Assembly (NCBI GenBank): GCA_910576125.1
Contig: CAJTHM010000011.1
Coordinates: 124,001-188,000 of the forward strand
DNA length: 64,000 nucleotides
Direction of reading: 5' to 3'
Origin: Lachnospiraceae bacterium
GTDB taxonomy: Bacteria; Bacillota; Clostridia; Lachnospirales; Lachnospiraceae
Part shown: positions 1 to 7,876 of the stretch, piece after piece
Position numbering within the stretch: position 1 is the first letter of the stretch
Layout of the letters: each line of letters starts with the position of its first letter
Made by a program: the position numbers and the translations under genes
The notes under the pieces: generated by a model
Told to the model about the DNA's origin: nothing
What the model saw: the letters and a program-made list of their open reading frames with translations, nothing else
Database searches by the model: none

Positions 1-403
1 CATTGGCCGAGGAGCCCAGAAACGTCATCACGCAGTCCATGACGATCACCAGCGCTATCCCTAAGGACGCCGCCCGCAGAGCGCTTCCCGCCAAAGGCGT
101 CAGCAGATCCACCCGCAGAAACGCAAAAGCCAGAATGGACACGCCCCAGGCAAGATAACCTCCGCAGATAAAGGCTTTCCGCTTACCCACATAGTCCGTA
201 AAAGCTCCCACCAGGATAGTCGTCACCGTAGCTGCCACGGAACTGGCCCCCACCATCAGAGAAATGTCCGCCGCGGTGGCGTGGAACATCTTATAGATGA
301 AGACGTTGAAGTACATATTCTCCACCACCCAGGCCACCTGGCCCGTGAGGCTGAAGATGAACAATGCCGCCCAGAATTTCCTGTTCTTTCCTTTTGATTC
401 CAT
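1..403 (-). CDS. MFS transporter, N-terminal part (cut by window edge)
   Basis: The first 134 codons of a polytopic membrane protein are present and the rest lies beyond the window start. The protein begins MESKGKNRKFWAALFIFSLT and shows at least four hydrophobic helices. A typical MFS loop A motif (DYVGKRK) follows the second/third helix, which supports the major facilitator superfamily. The start ATG is at 401-403, only 11 bases after the stop of the other MFS gene, so the two are probably one transcription unit. The substrate cannot be told from this fragment. Confidence 0.8.
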   Translation of the reverse strand, partial: MESKGKNRKFWAALFIFSLTGQVAWVVENMYFNVFIYKMFHATAADISLMVGASSVAATVTTILVGAFTDYVGKRKAFICGGYLAWGVSILAFAFLRVDLLTPLAGSALRAASLGIALVIVMDCVMTFLGSSAN

Positions 404-414
404 TCCTTTCCCCC

Positions 415-1740
415 TCACTCCTGCCTTTCCAGCTCCCAGATATGACGGTTCCTGCGGAAGTACAGGCACACCCCGATTCCCGCAAAGGCAATCACGAAGA
501 AAAGGAATGCCGCGCCTGAGCCCTTGCCGCTGCCAAAGAGCCGCGTCAGTACGCTGCCCGCATCCTGAACCGCCATCAGAGGCTCGAATACCTGATCCAC
601 CAGGAATCCTCCCAGGAAATACCCGATGGGTATCGTAAAGAACTGCAGGGAATTCCGCACGGAGTACACTCTTCCCTGCATCTGCTCCGGTACGCGCAGC
701 CGCATAAGGGCATCCAGATTGGCGCTCATCAGCGGTATGGAAATCCATCCCAGAAATCCGCCGATGCACCAGACAAACGGTGTCCTGCCCAGGGCCAGGA
801 AGAAATTCTCGAAGCTCATGGAAAACAGCAGGCAGTTGCAGATGACCCGCACCCGGCTCTTTGGCACTTTCACGAAAGAGGCAATGACGCTCCCCGCCAG
901 AGTGGAGACACCGATGACCGCGTTCACCAGCCCCATAACCTTCTCGCTCCCGCCCTCCCTGGAGAGCATCATGGCCGGGAAAGCCGCATCATAGATGGAA
1001 GCGACCAGGTTGATGGCAGCCAGGAACAGAATCAGCCCCATTATCCCTTTCTGCTCCTGCAGATAGGCCAGCCCCTTCTTCACCGAAGTCCACAGCTTCT
1101 CTTTCTCCTCTTCCTCCACTGTCTCTTTCGGGATGCGGATGCAAAAGGCCAGAGTCAGGAAAGCGATGCCGAAAGTGCCTAAGTCAAAGGCCACCACTGC
1201 CCCCATCCCCGCAATGCCCAGCACGGCCGTGGCGATGACGGGCGTCATGATGGAATTCAGGGCGCTGGAGAGATACCTGAGGCCCCCCACCCGCTGGTAG
1301 TATTTCCTGGGCAGGACTTTCGTCACCGCCACCTCCGAGGCCGGCTGCTGAACCGTGTTCATCAGCCCGTTGATGCCGTTGATCAGATACAGATGCCATA
1401 TCTGCAGCCTGCCGCCGCGCAGCAGAATCAGCATGACTACCGTGGTGGCCGCCGCCAGGGTGTCGCAGACCAGCATGGTGGCTTTCTTGTTCCACTTATC
1501 GCTCAGGGCGCCCGCGAAAATGCTCAGAAGCACATAAGGCGTGTAGGAGCTCACCATCAAAAGCGCCGTCATCAGGGCGGAGCCTTTCTGGGTGTAAGAC
1601 CAGATGACCAGCGCATAGCTGGTCATGGCGCTTCCGAGCCCGGAAAAAGACTGGGTGAGCCACAGCAGCAGAAATGTGCGCATTTCCTGAATCGTGTTCC
1701 TCAAATTCCTGATATTTTTGATATGTTCAATGTTTTTCAT
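415..1740 (-). CDS. MFS efflux transporter, DHA3/MFS_3 (MefA-like) type
   Basis: This is a 441-residue membrane protein with about twelve hydrophobic helices. The DKWNKK motif between helices 2 and 3 fits the MFS_3/DHA3 drug-exporter group that includes macrolide efflux pumps. Length is normal for the family. The ATG is preceded by AAGGAG at good spacing, but the SD sits in a strong stem and a leader peptide lies upstream (separate entries), an arrangement known for genes induced by ribosome-targeting antibiotics. The last ~27 codons have a second, 89 % similar copy at 12091-12178. Export of a ribosome-acting drug is inferred from family and leader, not shown. An alternative is a multidrug or metabolite exporter. 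Confidence 0.82.
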   Translation of the reverse strand: MKNIEHIKNIRNLRNTIQEMRTFLLLWLTQSFSGLGSAMTSYALVIWSYTQKGSALMTALLMVSSYTPYVLLSIFAGALSDKWNKKATMLVCDTLAAATTVVMLILLRGGRLQIWHLYLINGINGLMNTVQQPASEVAVTKVLPRKYYQRVGGLRYLSSALNSIMTPVIATAVLGIAGMGAVVAFDLGTFGIAFLTLAFCIRIPKETVEEEEKEKLWTSVKKGLAYLQEQKGIMGLILFLAAINLVASIYDAAFPAMMLSREGGSEKVMGLVNAVIGVSTLAGSVIASFVKVPKSRVRVICNCLLFSMSFENFFLALGRTPFVWCIGGFLGWISIPLMSANLDALMRLRVPEQMQGRVYSVRNSLQFFTIPIGYFLGGFLVDQVFEPLMAVQDAGSVLTRLFGSGKGSGAAFLFFVIAFAGIGVCLYFRRNRHIWELERQE

Positions 1741-1864
1741 AGACTTTGCTCCTTATCTGATTTCATGATTGTTTTTTAGTCAATAACAATACGGTAAATC
1801 AAGCAAAGTCCCAGAGCAGTCATTCTACTCCATGCAATCCTGCCCTACAAGACTTTGCATGGAG
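1741..1864 (-). promoter_or_regulatory. Translational attenuator in front of the MFS pump
   Basis: Read on the minus strand, the leader contains two stems. The upstream one pairs TCCATGCAA (1855-1863 on the plus strand, read as its complement) with TTGCATGGA (1829-1837) and includes the 3' end of the leader peptide. The downstream one pairs GACTTTGCT (1802-1810) with AGCAAAGTC (1742-1750), extended inward by TGATTT/AAATCA and ATTGTT/AACAAT, and holds the SD of the pump gene (AAGGAG) at its base. A third segment inside the leader peptide, GCAAAGTC, can pair with the GACTTTGC arm and would free the SD. This is the geometry of erm-type attenuation. The folding is read by eye. Confidence 0.7.
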
Positions 1865-1886
1865 CTGATGCAATCATTAGCAGCAT
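1845..1886 (-). CDS. Leader peptide (13 aa) of the MFS attenuator
   Basis: A 13-codon frame reads MLLMIASAPCKVL and stops with TAG. It has a near-perfect SD (GAGGAGG) eight bases before its ATG, stronger than that of most genes here. It lies between the promoter at 1947-1975 and the MFS pump, and its last codons form one arm of the first attenuator stem. That placement suggests a cis-acting peptide whose stalled translation rearranges the leader. Its sequence matches no leader I recognise by name. It is inferred to act in cis, not as a product. Confidence 0.65.
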   Translation of the reverse strand: MLLMIASAPCKVL

Positions 1887-1946
1887 AATTCTTTCCTCCT
1901 CATATTTCATCTGTTGTGAAAGCCTGAAGCCATCATAATGCCCTTT

Positions 1947-1975
1947 ATTATATGCAATTTTGAAGCATATGGCAA
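1947..1975 (-). promoter_or_regulatory. Sigma-A type promoter of the MFS leader and pump
   Basis: On the minus strand there is TTGCCA (1970-1975), a 17-base spacer and a perfect TATAAT (1947-1952). A start near 1940 would give a leader of about 200 bases containing the peptide and both stems. Confidence 0.7.
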
Positions 1976-2091
1976 GCTATATCTTTCAATTTTAATCCCG
2001 TTTTTCCGTCCTTGAACACCACGATTCTGTCGCCCGGGACGGCGTCCGGGACATTCTGGTTGATGAGTTCCAAGGCTTTCGATTCCTGCTA
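1948..2091 (-). pseudogene. Possible 3' remnant of an unidentified gene
   Basis: An open frame of 46 codons without a start codon, bounded by TAG at 2089-2091 and TAA at 1948-1950, reads like true protein (it contains the segment VPGDRIVVFKDGKTGLKLKD). The promoter of the MFS leader lies inside its last codons. I do not recognise the family. It could also be a chance frame. The rest of the interval 1887-2299 holds only a perfect 14-base palindrome at 2121-2134. Confidence 0.3.
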
Positions 2092-2299
2092 TCCTCTGTT
2101 TACAGGGTTTTCGTCTTGTGTTACAATATTGTAAAAGAATCCGGTTCCAGATTCCGTACAAAAGAACAATAAGGTGAATGAGGGCGTTTTTTAAAAGGCA
2201 GAATGACCCGGAGCACGCCATATGGGACAAGGACTTTTAGGACTCGCTGTACCTGAAGTACGGCCTGTGACAGTATATGCAAGGTACCAGGAGGAAAAC

Positions 2300-2788
2300 A
2301 TGGACAGAAAAGCAATGGCCAGGGAGACCCTTCGTGTGCGGTCAGGGTGGGATAGAGGGCGCTGGACACCGCCAGTCGTGTTCTTCCGAGATGAGAGCTT
2401 CCGGTTGACAGAGACCCCTGTGAAAGCTTCCGTGCTGACCTTGCCGGCAGTCAATATGGGGCAAGTGCTTTTGAAGGGAGAGAATGTACAGGAAGCCAAA
2501 AAGGCCATGCGCCGGAGAATGAGGCTGGCTCTGGGAATCTTTGCAGAGCAGAAAGCAAAGCATCTGGTGCTTGGAGCCTATGGATGCGGCGTATTCCGAA
2601 ACGACCCCGGGGAGGTGGCGGTTTGGTGGAGAGAGCTTCTGGAAGAAGGAATGGGCCGGTATTTCGATTCTGTGTTTCATGCTGTGTTAGACCATTCTAA
2701 AGAAAAAAACTGTATCAAGGCATTTCAGGAGCTGTCCGCACATCCCATAGCAGGCTCTCAGGGAATCATGCGAAGCGTCCAGGGGTAA
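2300..2788 (+). pseudogene. Internally truncated TIGR02452 (macro-domain-like) protein
   Basis: The frame encodes 162 residues from an ATG with AGGAGG five bases upstream. Residues 1-13 resemble the N-terminus of TIGR02452 proteins (MARETL) and residues 20-150 resemble their last third, including LGAYGCGVFRNDP at 91-103. The family is normally about 260-290 residues. The segment with the glycine-rich ADP-ribose-binding loop is missing, so an internal deletion near base 2340 is likely. The protein could still be made but should lack the complete macro-domain pocket. It converges on, and overlaps by about 30 bases, the gene ending at 2758. Confidence 0.6.
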
Positions 2789-4056
2789 ATGCAACGGGCG
2801 GGAACCAGGTCATTGTTTTCCGGGCAGAATACGGATATGCTGTACCCGGAAAAGGAATACTGGTCATAGGGCGGCAGCTGCCAGCCGCCGTCCTGATCCA
2901 GCAGACGGATTCCCTCGCTGCTGTACCATATGCGGCTTCCGTAGTAAAGGATTCCGAAGCACTCCTCTCCATTCCACTCTTCCACCGTTTCCCGCAGCGG
3001 CATCACGCTGACTCCCTCCACCAACGGAGCCAGGGCGCGGCTTTCGTCATAGGAAGCCGAGGATGCGCCGTGCAGATAAACGGTTATCTTTCCGGAATGC
3101 GCCCTGTTGTAGCTGATCAGATAGCTGTCCACGAAATCCCCCTTCTCGTCGAAGCCATAGAGCATGGTGTCCAGGGTGATGATTTCGCCGTCCGGGGCGA
3201 AATGCAGGTTGAAGCTGGTGGCCAGGCACAGGGCCTCCGGCAGGTTTACCTTTTCCCTGACATCCTCCAGAATGCCTTCTATCCCCCATTCGTATATATT
3301 GTCATGTTTTAACGTACATGTCCTCTTATCTTTTAAATCGTCCAGGTACCATGCCAGTTTTCCCTGGTAGGGAACGGCGCTCTCCGCCACCAGCCGCCCT
3401 CCGCACAGCGTGACCGCTGCCAGGAAGATTCCGGCAGCCGCCCGCCAGATTCCTTTGCCCAGGAAGCTTACAGCCGACAGCTTCACGTCCAGGAAGTCCC
3501 GCTCTTCCCCGGTCAGCCCCCGCAGATCCAGCAGCAGAACCTCTTTCTCCTTCAGGAAAAGCTGGCAGAAATGCCGTCTTTTCACATACCATTTCACGGA
3601 GCCTTCCGGAATCGGCTTGGTTTCCCGCATCTCTGTTTCGGCTGCCCCGCCGGGCACTGTCTCCTTCGCGCTATCCGCTCTGACCGCCGCTTCTTCCGCG
3701 CCCTCTCCCGCGGCCAGTACCAGCCCTTTCTCCCGGGGCAGCAGCTTACGGAAGACGGCGGAGCGCCTCCCCTTTTTATAACGCCCCCACAGCCATAGCC
3801 CATACCCTATGGCGCCAAGCCACCACACAAGGCACACCGCCAGAACCGGCACATTCCTGTAAAGTCTGCCATATCTGCACAGGGAGCACAGATGGCGCCA
3901 GGAAAGCCAGTACAGGACAAGATTGACCGGTCTGGTCAGCACATGGAACGCCGCTTTCCAAAAAAGGGAAGTTCCGCTATTTTCGCAGAACAAGTCCTTT
4001 GTATTCCCAGGTGTTTCCCTGGTCTGTGGATTCGTATTTCGCTTTTTCCCCGCCAT
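2758..4056 (-). CDS. Membrane protein of unknown function, partner of the beta-propeller gene
   Basis: This is about 430 residues. Hydrophobic segments lie near the N-terminus (VLYWLSWRHL and the run around VPVLAVCLVWWLGAIGYGL) and again mid-protein (GIWRAAAGIFLAAVTL), followed by a large extracytoplasmic-looking C-terminal domain of ~220 residues. I recognise no catalytic motif. The ATG at 4056 has GGAGG 12 bases upstream but lies about 80 bases inside the preceding gene. A GTG at 3942 is another possible start. Overlap with the beta-propeller gene suggests translational coupling and a joint surface function. Confidence 0.55.
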   Translation of the reverse strand: MAGKKRNTNPQTRETPGNTKDLFCENSGTSLFWKAAFHVLTRPVNLVLYWLSWRHLCSLCRYGRLYRNVPVLAVCLVWWLGAIGYGLWLWGRYKKGRRSAVFRKLLPREKGLVLAAGEGAEEAAVRADSAKETVPGGAAETEMRETKPIPEGSVKWYVKRRHFCQLFLKEKEVLLLDLRGLTGEERDFLDVKLSAVSFLGKGIWRAAAGIFLAAVTLCGGRLVAESAVPYQGKLAWYLDDLKDKRTCTLKHDNIYEWGIEGILEDVREKVNLPEALCLATSFNLHFAPDGEIITLDTMLYGFDEKGDFVDSYLISYNRAHSGKITVYLHGASSASYDESRALAPLVEGVSVMPLRETVEEWNGEECFGILYYGSRIWYSSEGIRLLDQDGGWQLPPYDQYSFSGYSISVFCPENNDLVPARCIYPWTLRMIP

Positions 4057-4963
4057 ATTTCGAATAATCCTCCATCCCAACATAGAGCGCCAGCACGTCC
4101 CCCTGGCGCTCCGGCGCGTACGCAATGGAATACCCTTCCGGCACATGGGGGAGCGCAAGCTTCTCCCAATGCTCCCCGCCATCGGCCGTCCGCCAGATAT
4201 CCGGCTCCTCCGAAGACCGGATGGTCACGAAGCCCACCTGATTGTCCAGGAACGCGGCATCCATGGTCAGGGAATGGCTCTGGTTCCAGTCCGGCCCGGC
4301 GGCTCCCACCTCCTGCCAGGTCTCTCCGCCGTCCCTGGTGCGAAAGAGGATGGAGGTTTCCTGCCATACTACCCGCTCCCCTGTGAAAATCAGGAAGCCG
4401 TCCTGGCTGTTTTCCGGGAAATCCACGAATATCCGTCTGCCTCCTACATATTTTTCCGTCACCACGGAGTTCCGGAAGTCTCCCTTCTCCTGGTCATAAT
4501 ACACCACGGCAAAGGGAGTCCCGCTGTCGCCGCCGTAAGCGATGATCTGCTTGCGCGCGTCCATCTGACAGCTTTCAGGCGGCAGGGAAGCCAGCTGCCC
4601 GTCCATTTCGTCCCCTCTGGTCAGGAGCTCTTCCATGGGCACAGGCACCTCCCGGAACACGCCGTCCCCGCCGCTGACCCACAGAGCGCCATCCCTCATC
4701 TCCATCCGATAGGATTCCGCCGACTCTGTACCGGCAGCTGCACTAGATGGATTCTCTTCCAGACCGGGCCACCGCACCTCATTGGCCAGATTCAGCGCCG
4801 GCACATCCGAAAAATCCGCCTGCCCATACTTTTCCCGGAATGCCCCCAGAACCTGTCCAGTCTCTGCGATGCCCTCCAGCCGGAACACATAGTCCTTCAC
4901 CATGCGTATCTGCAGCGCCCAGTCAAAATAAGCATAATAGAGGATGCCGTATCCCCTGCCCTG
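3977..4963 (-). CDS. YCF48/sialidase-like beta-propeller protein, 5' end probably lost
   Basis: The frame encodes repeated sialidase-type motifs (RTRDGGETWQEV, RTADGGEHWEKL, STDQGNTWEYK), a mark of Asp-box/YCF48-like propellers, usually extracytoplasmic. The first ATG is at 4901-4903 (308 residues), but the frame stays protein-like for 20 more codons upstream (…YYAYFDWALQIR) until a TGA at 4964-4966. No start codon or signal sequence occurs there. I infer that the original signal or membrane anchor was removed where the fragment zone begins. It may be a 5'-truncated pseudogene. Confidence 0.6.
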   Translation of the reverse strand, partial: QGRGYGILYYAYFDWALQIRMVKDYVFRLEGIAETGQVLGAFREKYGQADFSDVPALNLANEVRWPGLEENPSSAAAGTESAESYRMEMRDGALWVSGGDGVFREVPVPMEELLTRGDEMDGQLASLPPESCQMDARKQIIAYGGDSGTPFAVVYYDQEKGDFRNSVVTEKYVGGRRIFVDFPENSQDGFLIFTGERVVWQETSILFRTRDGGETWQEVGAAGPDWNQSHSLTMDAAFLDNQVGFVTIRSSEEPDIWRTADGGEHWEKLALPHVPEGYSIAYAPERQGDVLALYVGMEDYSKYGGEKAKYESTDQGNTWEYKGLVLRK

Positions 4964-5055
4964 TCAACGATAATTTGGCATTGGCTATGCAGGTGCTACT
5001 CAGCAAAATACGTAATCTTTATCATCCGTTATTTCCTTGCTTTATGACTGCTGCC

Positions 5056-5403
5056 CTACACTGTCGGAAGTCCTGCAAGCTGTTCTACTTCTGCAACACT
5101 AAGACCTGAATATTCTGCAATATCCTCAATTGCCAATTTCCCTCGTTTCAGCATTCTAAGCGCGATATTCCTCTTTGCTTCATTTTCTGCTTCGTTTTTT
5201 AATCTCCTTGCACTTGTTTCAATCAATGCGCCTCTCATCATATCACCTACGCCTTTCTGCACATTTTGATACTTCTGTGCGATTTCGTGAATCACATCCC
5301 CGGATAAATCAATAAGCGTCCGTTTGTCAAATGCCCCAATCACTCCCTGCTGTTCCAGTCCGTCAAGCCTTACTAAAATTTCCTGATACTCTCGTACCCT
5401 GCA
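5056..5403 (-). pseudogene. C-terminal fragment of an Rpn-type (PD-(D/E)XK) transposase-like protein
   Basis: About 110 codons remain, ending in ALRMLKRGKLAIEDIAEYSG and GLSVAEVEQL, the charged helical tail seen on Rpn/PD-(D/E)XK family putative transposases. The frame is open up to a TAG near 5405 with no ATG; only an internal GTG (5341-5343) could start translation. The nuclease domain is absent. It abuts, head to head, the MerR remnant that begins at the same point, so the junction near 5403 is probably a recombination breakpoint. Confidence 0.55.
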
Positions 5404-5942
5404 ATACTACGATAAAGAAGGGCTTTTCTCTGGACGATATCAAACAACGCCTGATCTCTTTAGAGACGCCCGCCGACGTGGCAGACGCTCTTACGGAACA
5501 GGCAAATGACATCCGCCAGAAAATAGAACAGCTCAAGGCTTCCCTGCTGGCAATCGAACAGCTAAAAACCGAAGTTCTACAAATGCAGACAGTCAACTTC
5601 AAGATGTATGCAGATATCATCGTCAACCTGTAGATGAAGAATGACGCCTACTGTCATATCAAACGCTTCGATGACGATACGCTGGATCATATCCGCAGTC
5701 AGTTCGATAAGGAAAGCGGCCTGGATTTTATGGACAGATTCAACCGTCTCAGCGATGAAATCATACAGCTTCAAACACAAAACATACCGCCAGAAAGCGA
5801 AAAATGCCAGCAGATCGTAAAAGAATATTGGGGCCTGATCATGGAGTTCACAAACGGTGATACGAGCATGCTTCCAAAATTGGTGGAAATCGGCGATATC
5901 GATACCGCCACAACCCCATGGGAACAGCGGCAAAAGCCGTAA
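5403..5942 (+). pseudogene. MerR-family regulator remnant with an amber stop
   Basis: The reading frame starts abruptly at TIKKGFSLDDIKQRLISLET, which fits the last helix of a MerR HTH, followed by the dimerisation helix and a C-terminal effector-type region. The N-terminal DNA-binding half is missing. An in-frame TAG at 5631-5633 breaks the frame where related proteins would have a sense codon (…IVNL*MKNDAY…). Two lesions make this a clear pseudogene. A palindromic element begins seven bases after its final stop. Confidence 0.65.
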
Positions 5943-5948
5943 ACGACT

Positions 5949-6057
5949 ATTTATACTGCTTAACAGTTAAAATTTCTGAGCAACTCGCCTACATAACGCC
6001 AGCCATATACGTTTGACCAGTGAGATACGGTAAATTCTGGCGTTATGCTGTGGTATG
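5949..6057 (+). repeat. Palindromic 108-bp element, copy A
   Basis: The outer end TTTATACTGCTTAAC (from 5950) is followed by an inner palindrome CATAACGCCA (5992-6001) / TGGCGTTATG (6038-6047). It is about 90 % identical to copy C at 27931-28038 read on the other strand. Its right end is degenerate (GCTGTGGTATG instead of GCAGTATAAG). No coding capacity. It starts just after the stop of the MerR remnant. Confidence 0.85.
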
Positions 6058-6167
6058 TGGAATCCTTCTGAGCAGACAAAAATCCAAATAGCCTGGGGAA
6101 ATTTTTCAAACCGTCTCATTGCATGGAGTCTGCCGCTAGCTTATAATGAAGGCAGGAGGTGTCAGAT

Positions 6168-6659
6168 ATGGCAGACGAAGACAGGAAAGATTTTAACGCT
6201 ATGCTGCATGACAGCAAGGATATGCCCAAGATCCAGACCATTACCGACCAAAAAAGCATCGAGAAATACGGCGGGAGCAGAATGTACTTTGCCCCGCCCA
6301 TAGACTATGACAAGGTGATGAAACGGATTCCCTATGGCAAAGTGATCACCGTGGGAAAAATCCGTGAACATTTCGCGGCGCTGAATGGGGCGGATTTCAC
6401 AGAACCGATTACAGCCGGGATATTCGTATCGATTGCGGCCTGGGCCAGTCACCAGCGTACCGAAGACAAAACTCCGTATTGGCGGACATTGAAAGCGGGC
6501 GGCGAGCTCAACGCCAAATACCCCGGCGGCGTAGAAGCACAGAAAGAAATGCTGGAGGCAGAAGGTCATACCATCGTTCAAAAAGGGCGCAAAAATATCA
6601 GATACTATGTGCAGGATTATAAAAAGGCGCTGTTCCAATTGAACGGAACATGCCCATAG
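6168..6659 (+). CDS. MGMT/alkyltransferase-like DNA-binding protein
   Basis: 163 residues. Residues ~50-130 resemble the DNA-binding domain of O6-alkylguanine-DNA alkyltransferases (IPYGKVITVGKIREHF, then AGIFVSIAAWAS). Where the active enzyme has PCHR, this protein has PYWRTL with no cysteine, as in alkyltransferase-like (ATL) proteins that bind damaged bases and recruit excision repair. AGGAGG at 6153-6158 fits the ATG at 6168 and is too close to the GTG at 6159. It stands alone, downstream of repeat copy A. Binding of alkylated DNA is inferred from the family. Confidence 0.65.
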   Translation: MADEDRKDFNAMLHDSKDMPKIQTITDQKSIEKYGGSRMYFAPPIDYDKVMKRIPYGKVITVGKIREHFAALNGADFTEPITAGIFVSIAAWASHQRTEDKTPYWRTLKAGGELNAKYPGGVEAQKEMLEAEGHTIVQKGRKNIRYYVQDYKKALFQLNGTCP

Positions 6660-6802
6660 CGCGCTGGCCTGCTTCCTTTCCGTCAAATGGCGCAGAATGA
6701 ATCATCTATCTGCAAGGCGGAGAAGAGGGGCCATACATTGTGGATGAATGAACTGTGTTATCCCCAATTAGCAGGAACAATACAGCGGTCTGCCGGGCGG
6801 GT

Positions 6803-7081
6803 TTATTGTAAATCATCTTTAGAAATTGCTATTGAAGGATAATGAGAAAGTTCCGTCAAATCAACATTTAGTGGTACACTATAAACCATGTAATAATTAT
6901 CAGGATTGGCCGCAATCAATTCATTCATTTTTTGCTCTGCTAAGTCTTTATCATTTGTAGCATACACAACTGATACAACACCTGCTTTATCATTTTCCGT
7001 CCCCTGTATATTTCCGCATAAAATTAATTTTAATGGGGCATTCCCATTCAAACCTTGCTTAATATAGTCCTTATATTCCAT
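6803..7081 (-). CDS. Conserved hypothetical protein, 92 aa
   Basis: A small soluble, acidic protein beginning MEYKDYIKQGLNGNAPLKLI with a good SD (GGAGGGT) before the ATG. It has no membrane segment and no motif I can assign, though similar short proteins occur in Firmicutes. It is AT-rich compared with the flanking core genes and is first in a run of AT-rich genes (to 9238), which suggests horizontal arrival. Confidence 0.5.
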   Translation of the reverse strand: MEYKDYIKQGLNGNAPLKLILCGNIQGTENDKAGVVSVVYATNDKDLAEQKMNELIAANPDNYYMVYSVPLNVDLTELSHYPSIAISKDDLQ

Positions 7082-7263
7082 AGTTTACCCTCCATCAATT
7101 CCGATTTTACGCTGGCTCTATTATACAGCTTTGACTTGCTAAATGAAATAGGCTTTCTGAAAGATTTTCGGGCGTCAAAACCACAAAGGGGTAGCTGGCA
7201 GAGCCAGCGCAGGGGAAGGGTGGCTTCCCCTGTGATGATTGAAGCAGATTGGAACTTCATAAG

Positions 7264-7833
7264 CTATTCTTCTTCATAAGCCCAATACATAAAAGGAACG
7301 CCACCTTTCCATTTACTTTCGGGAACAGTTTCAAGCCTGTTTATATGTATATAAATAATGCTGGGTTTATCTAAAAGTTCATCATATTCCTCATCGGTCA
7401 GTTTTTCTTTCATAGCAAATTTAGGCTGTTCTCCAGAAAATGTCAAATGATAGAAACCCGGTTCTACTTCGATTTGTTGTTCTTTTGGACAGTCATTTTG
7501 CCAGTCCATCAAATCATACAAATCAGCTACATTTATTTCATTTCCCATGACTTCAATAAAAAGGCGCAAATGTGCTGGATATTTTTCCGCAATTTCATCA
7601 TCTGGATATCCGCTGCGGAATCGAAGTTCATATTCTTCAGAGTCACACCCTGTACATATTGCTACAATATCCCCTTTTCTAATGTGATCTCCAACATTTT
7701 GGGCATCCCAATACTCTTTGTTCAAAAAATCTTCCCCACTGGGAATATCTTTAACAGCGCCTTCTGAATAAAAAATAATTCCCATTCCTGTTGGCGATAA
7801 CATCATATCTTTGTTTATATTTTCCCATCTCAT
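7264..7833 (-). CDS. Hypothetical protein, 189 aa
   Basis: Start chosen at MRWENINKDMMLSPTGMG, with GGAAG eight bases upstream; earlier in-frame codons look unlike the rest. The protein is acidic, soluble and without a recognised domain. The AT-rich composition matches its neighbours at 6803, 7877 and 8471. It begins 43 bases after the stop of the DUF1697 gene and may be co-transcribed with it. Confidence 0.5.
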   Translation of the reverse strand: MRWENINKDMMLSPTGMGIIFYSEGAVKDIPSGEDFLNKEYWDAQNVGDHIRKGDIVAICTGCDSEEYELRFRSGYPDDEIAEKYPAHLRLFIEVMGNEINVADLYDLMDWQNDCPKEQQIEVEPGFYHLTFSGEQPKFAMKEKLTDEEYDELLDKPSIIYIHINRLETVPESKWKGGVPFMYWAYEEE

Positions 7834-7876
7834 AAACAATCTTCCGCAAATTGGCAAACGGTAATTTGAAAAACAA

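Noticed and set aside
3923-5047. Plus-strand open frame opposite the propeller and membrane-protein genes
   Set aside because: The minus strand carries the recognisable sialidase-type repeats. The plus frame has no motif or start signal.
7048-7279. Short overlapping frames on both strands between two AT-rich genes
   Set aside because: A G-rich segment near 7190-7240 looks like leftover mobile-element DNA, but neither frame gives a protein I can identify.
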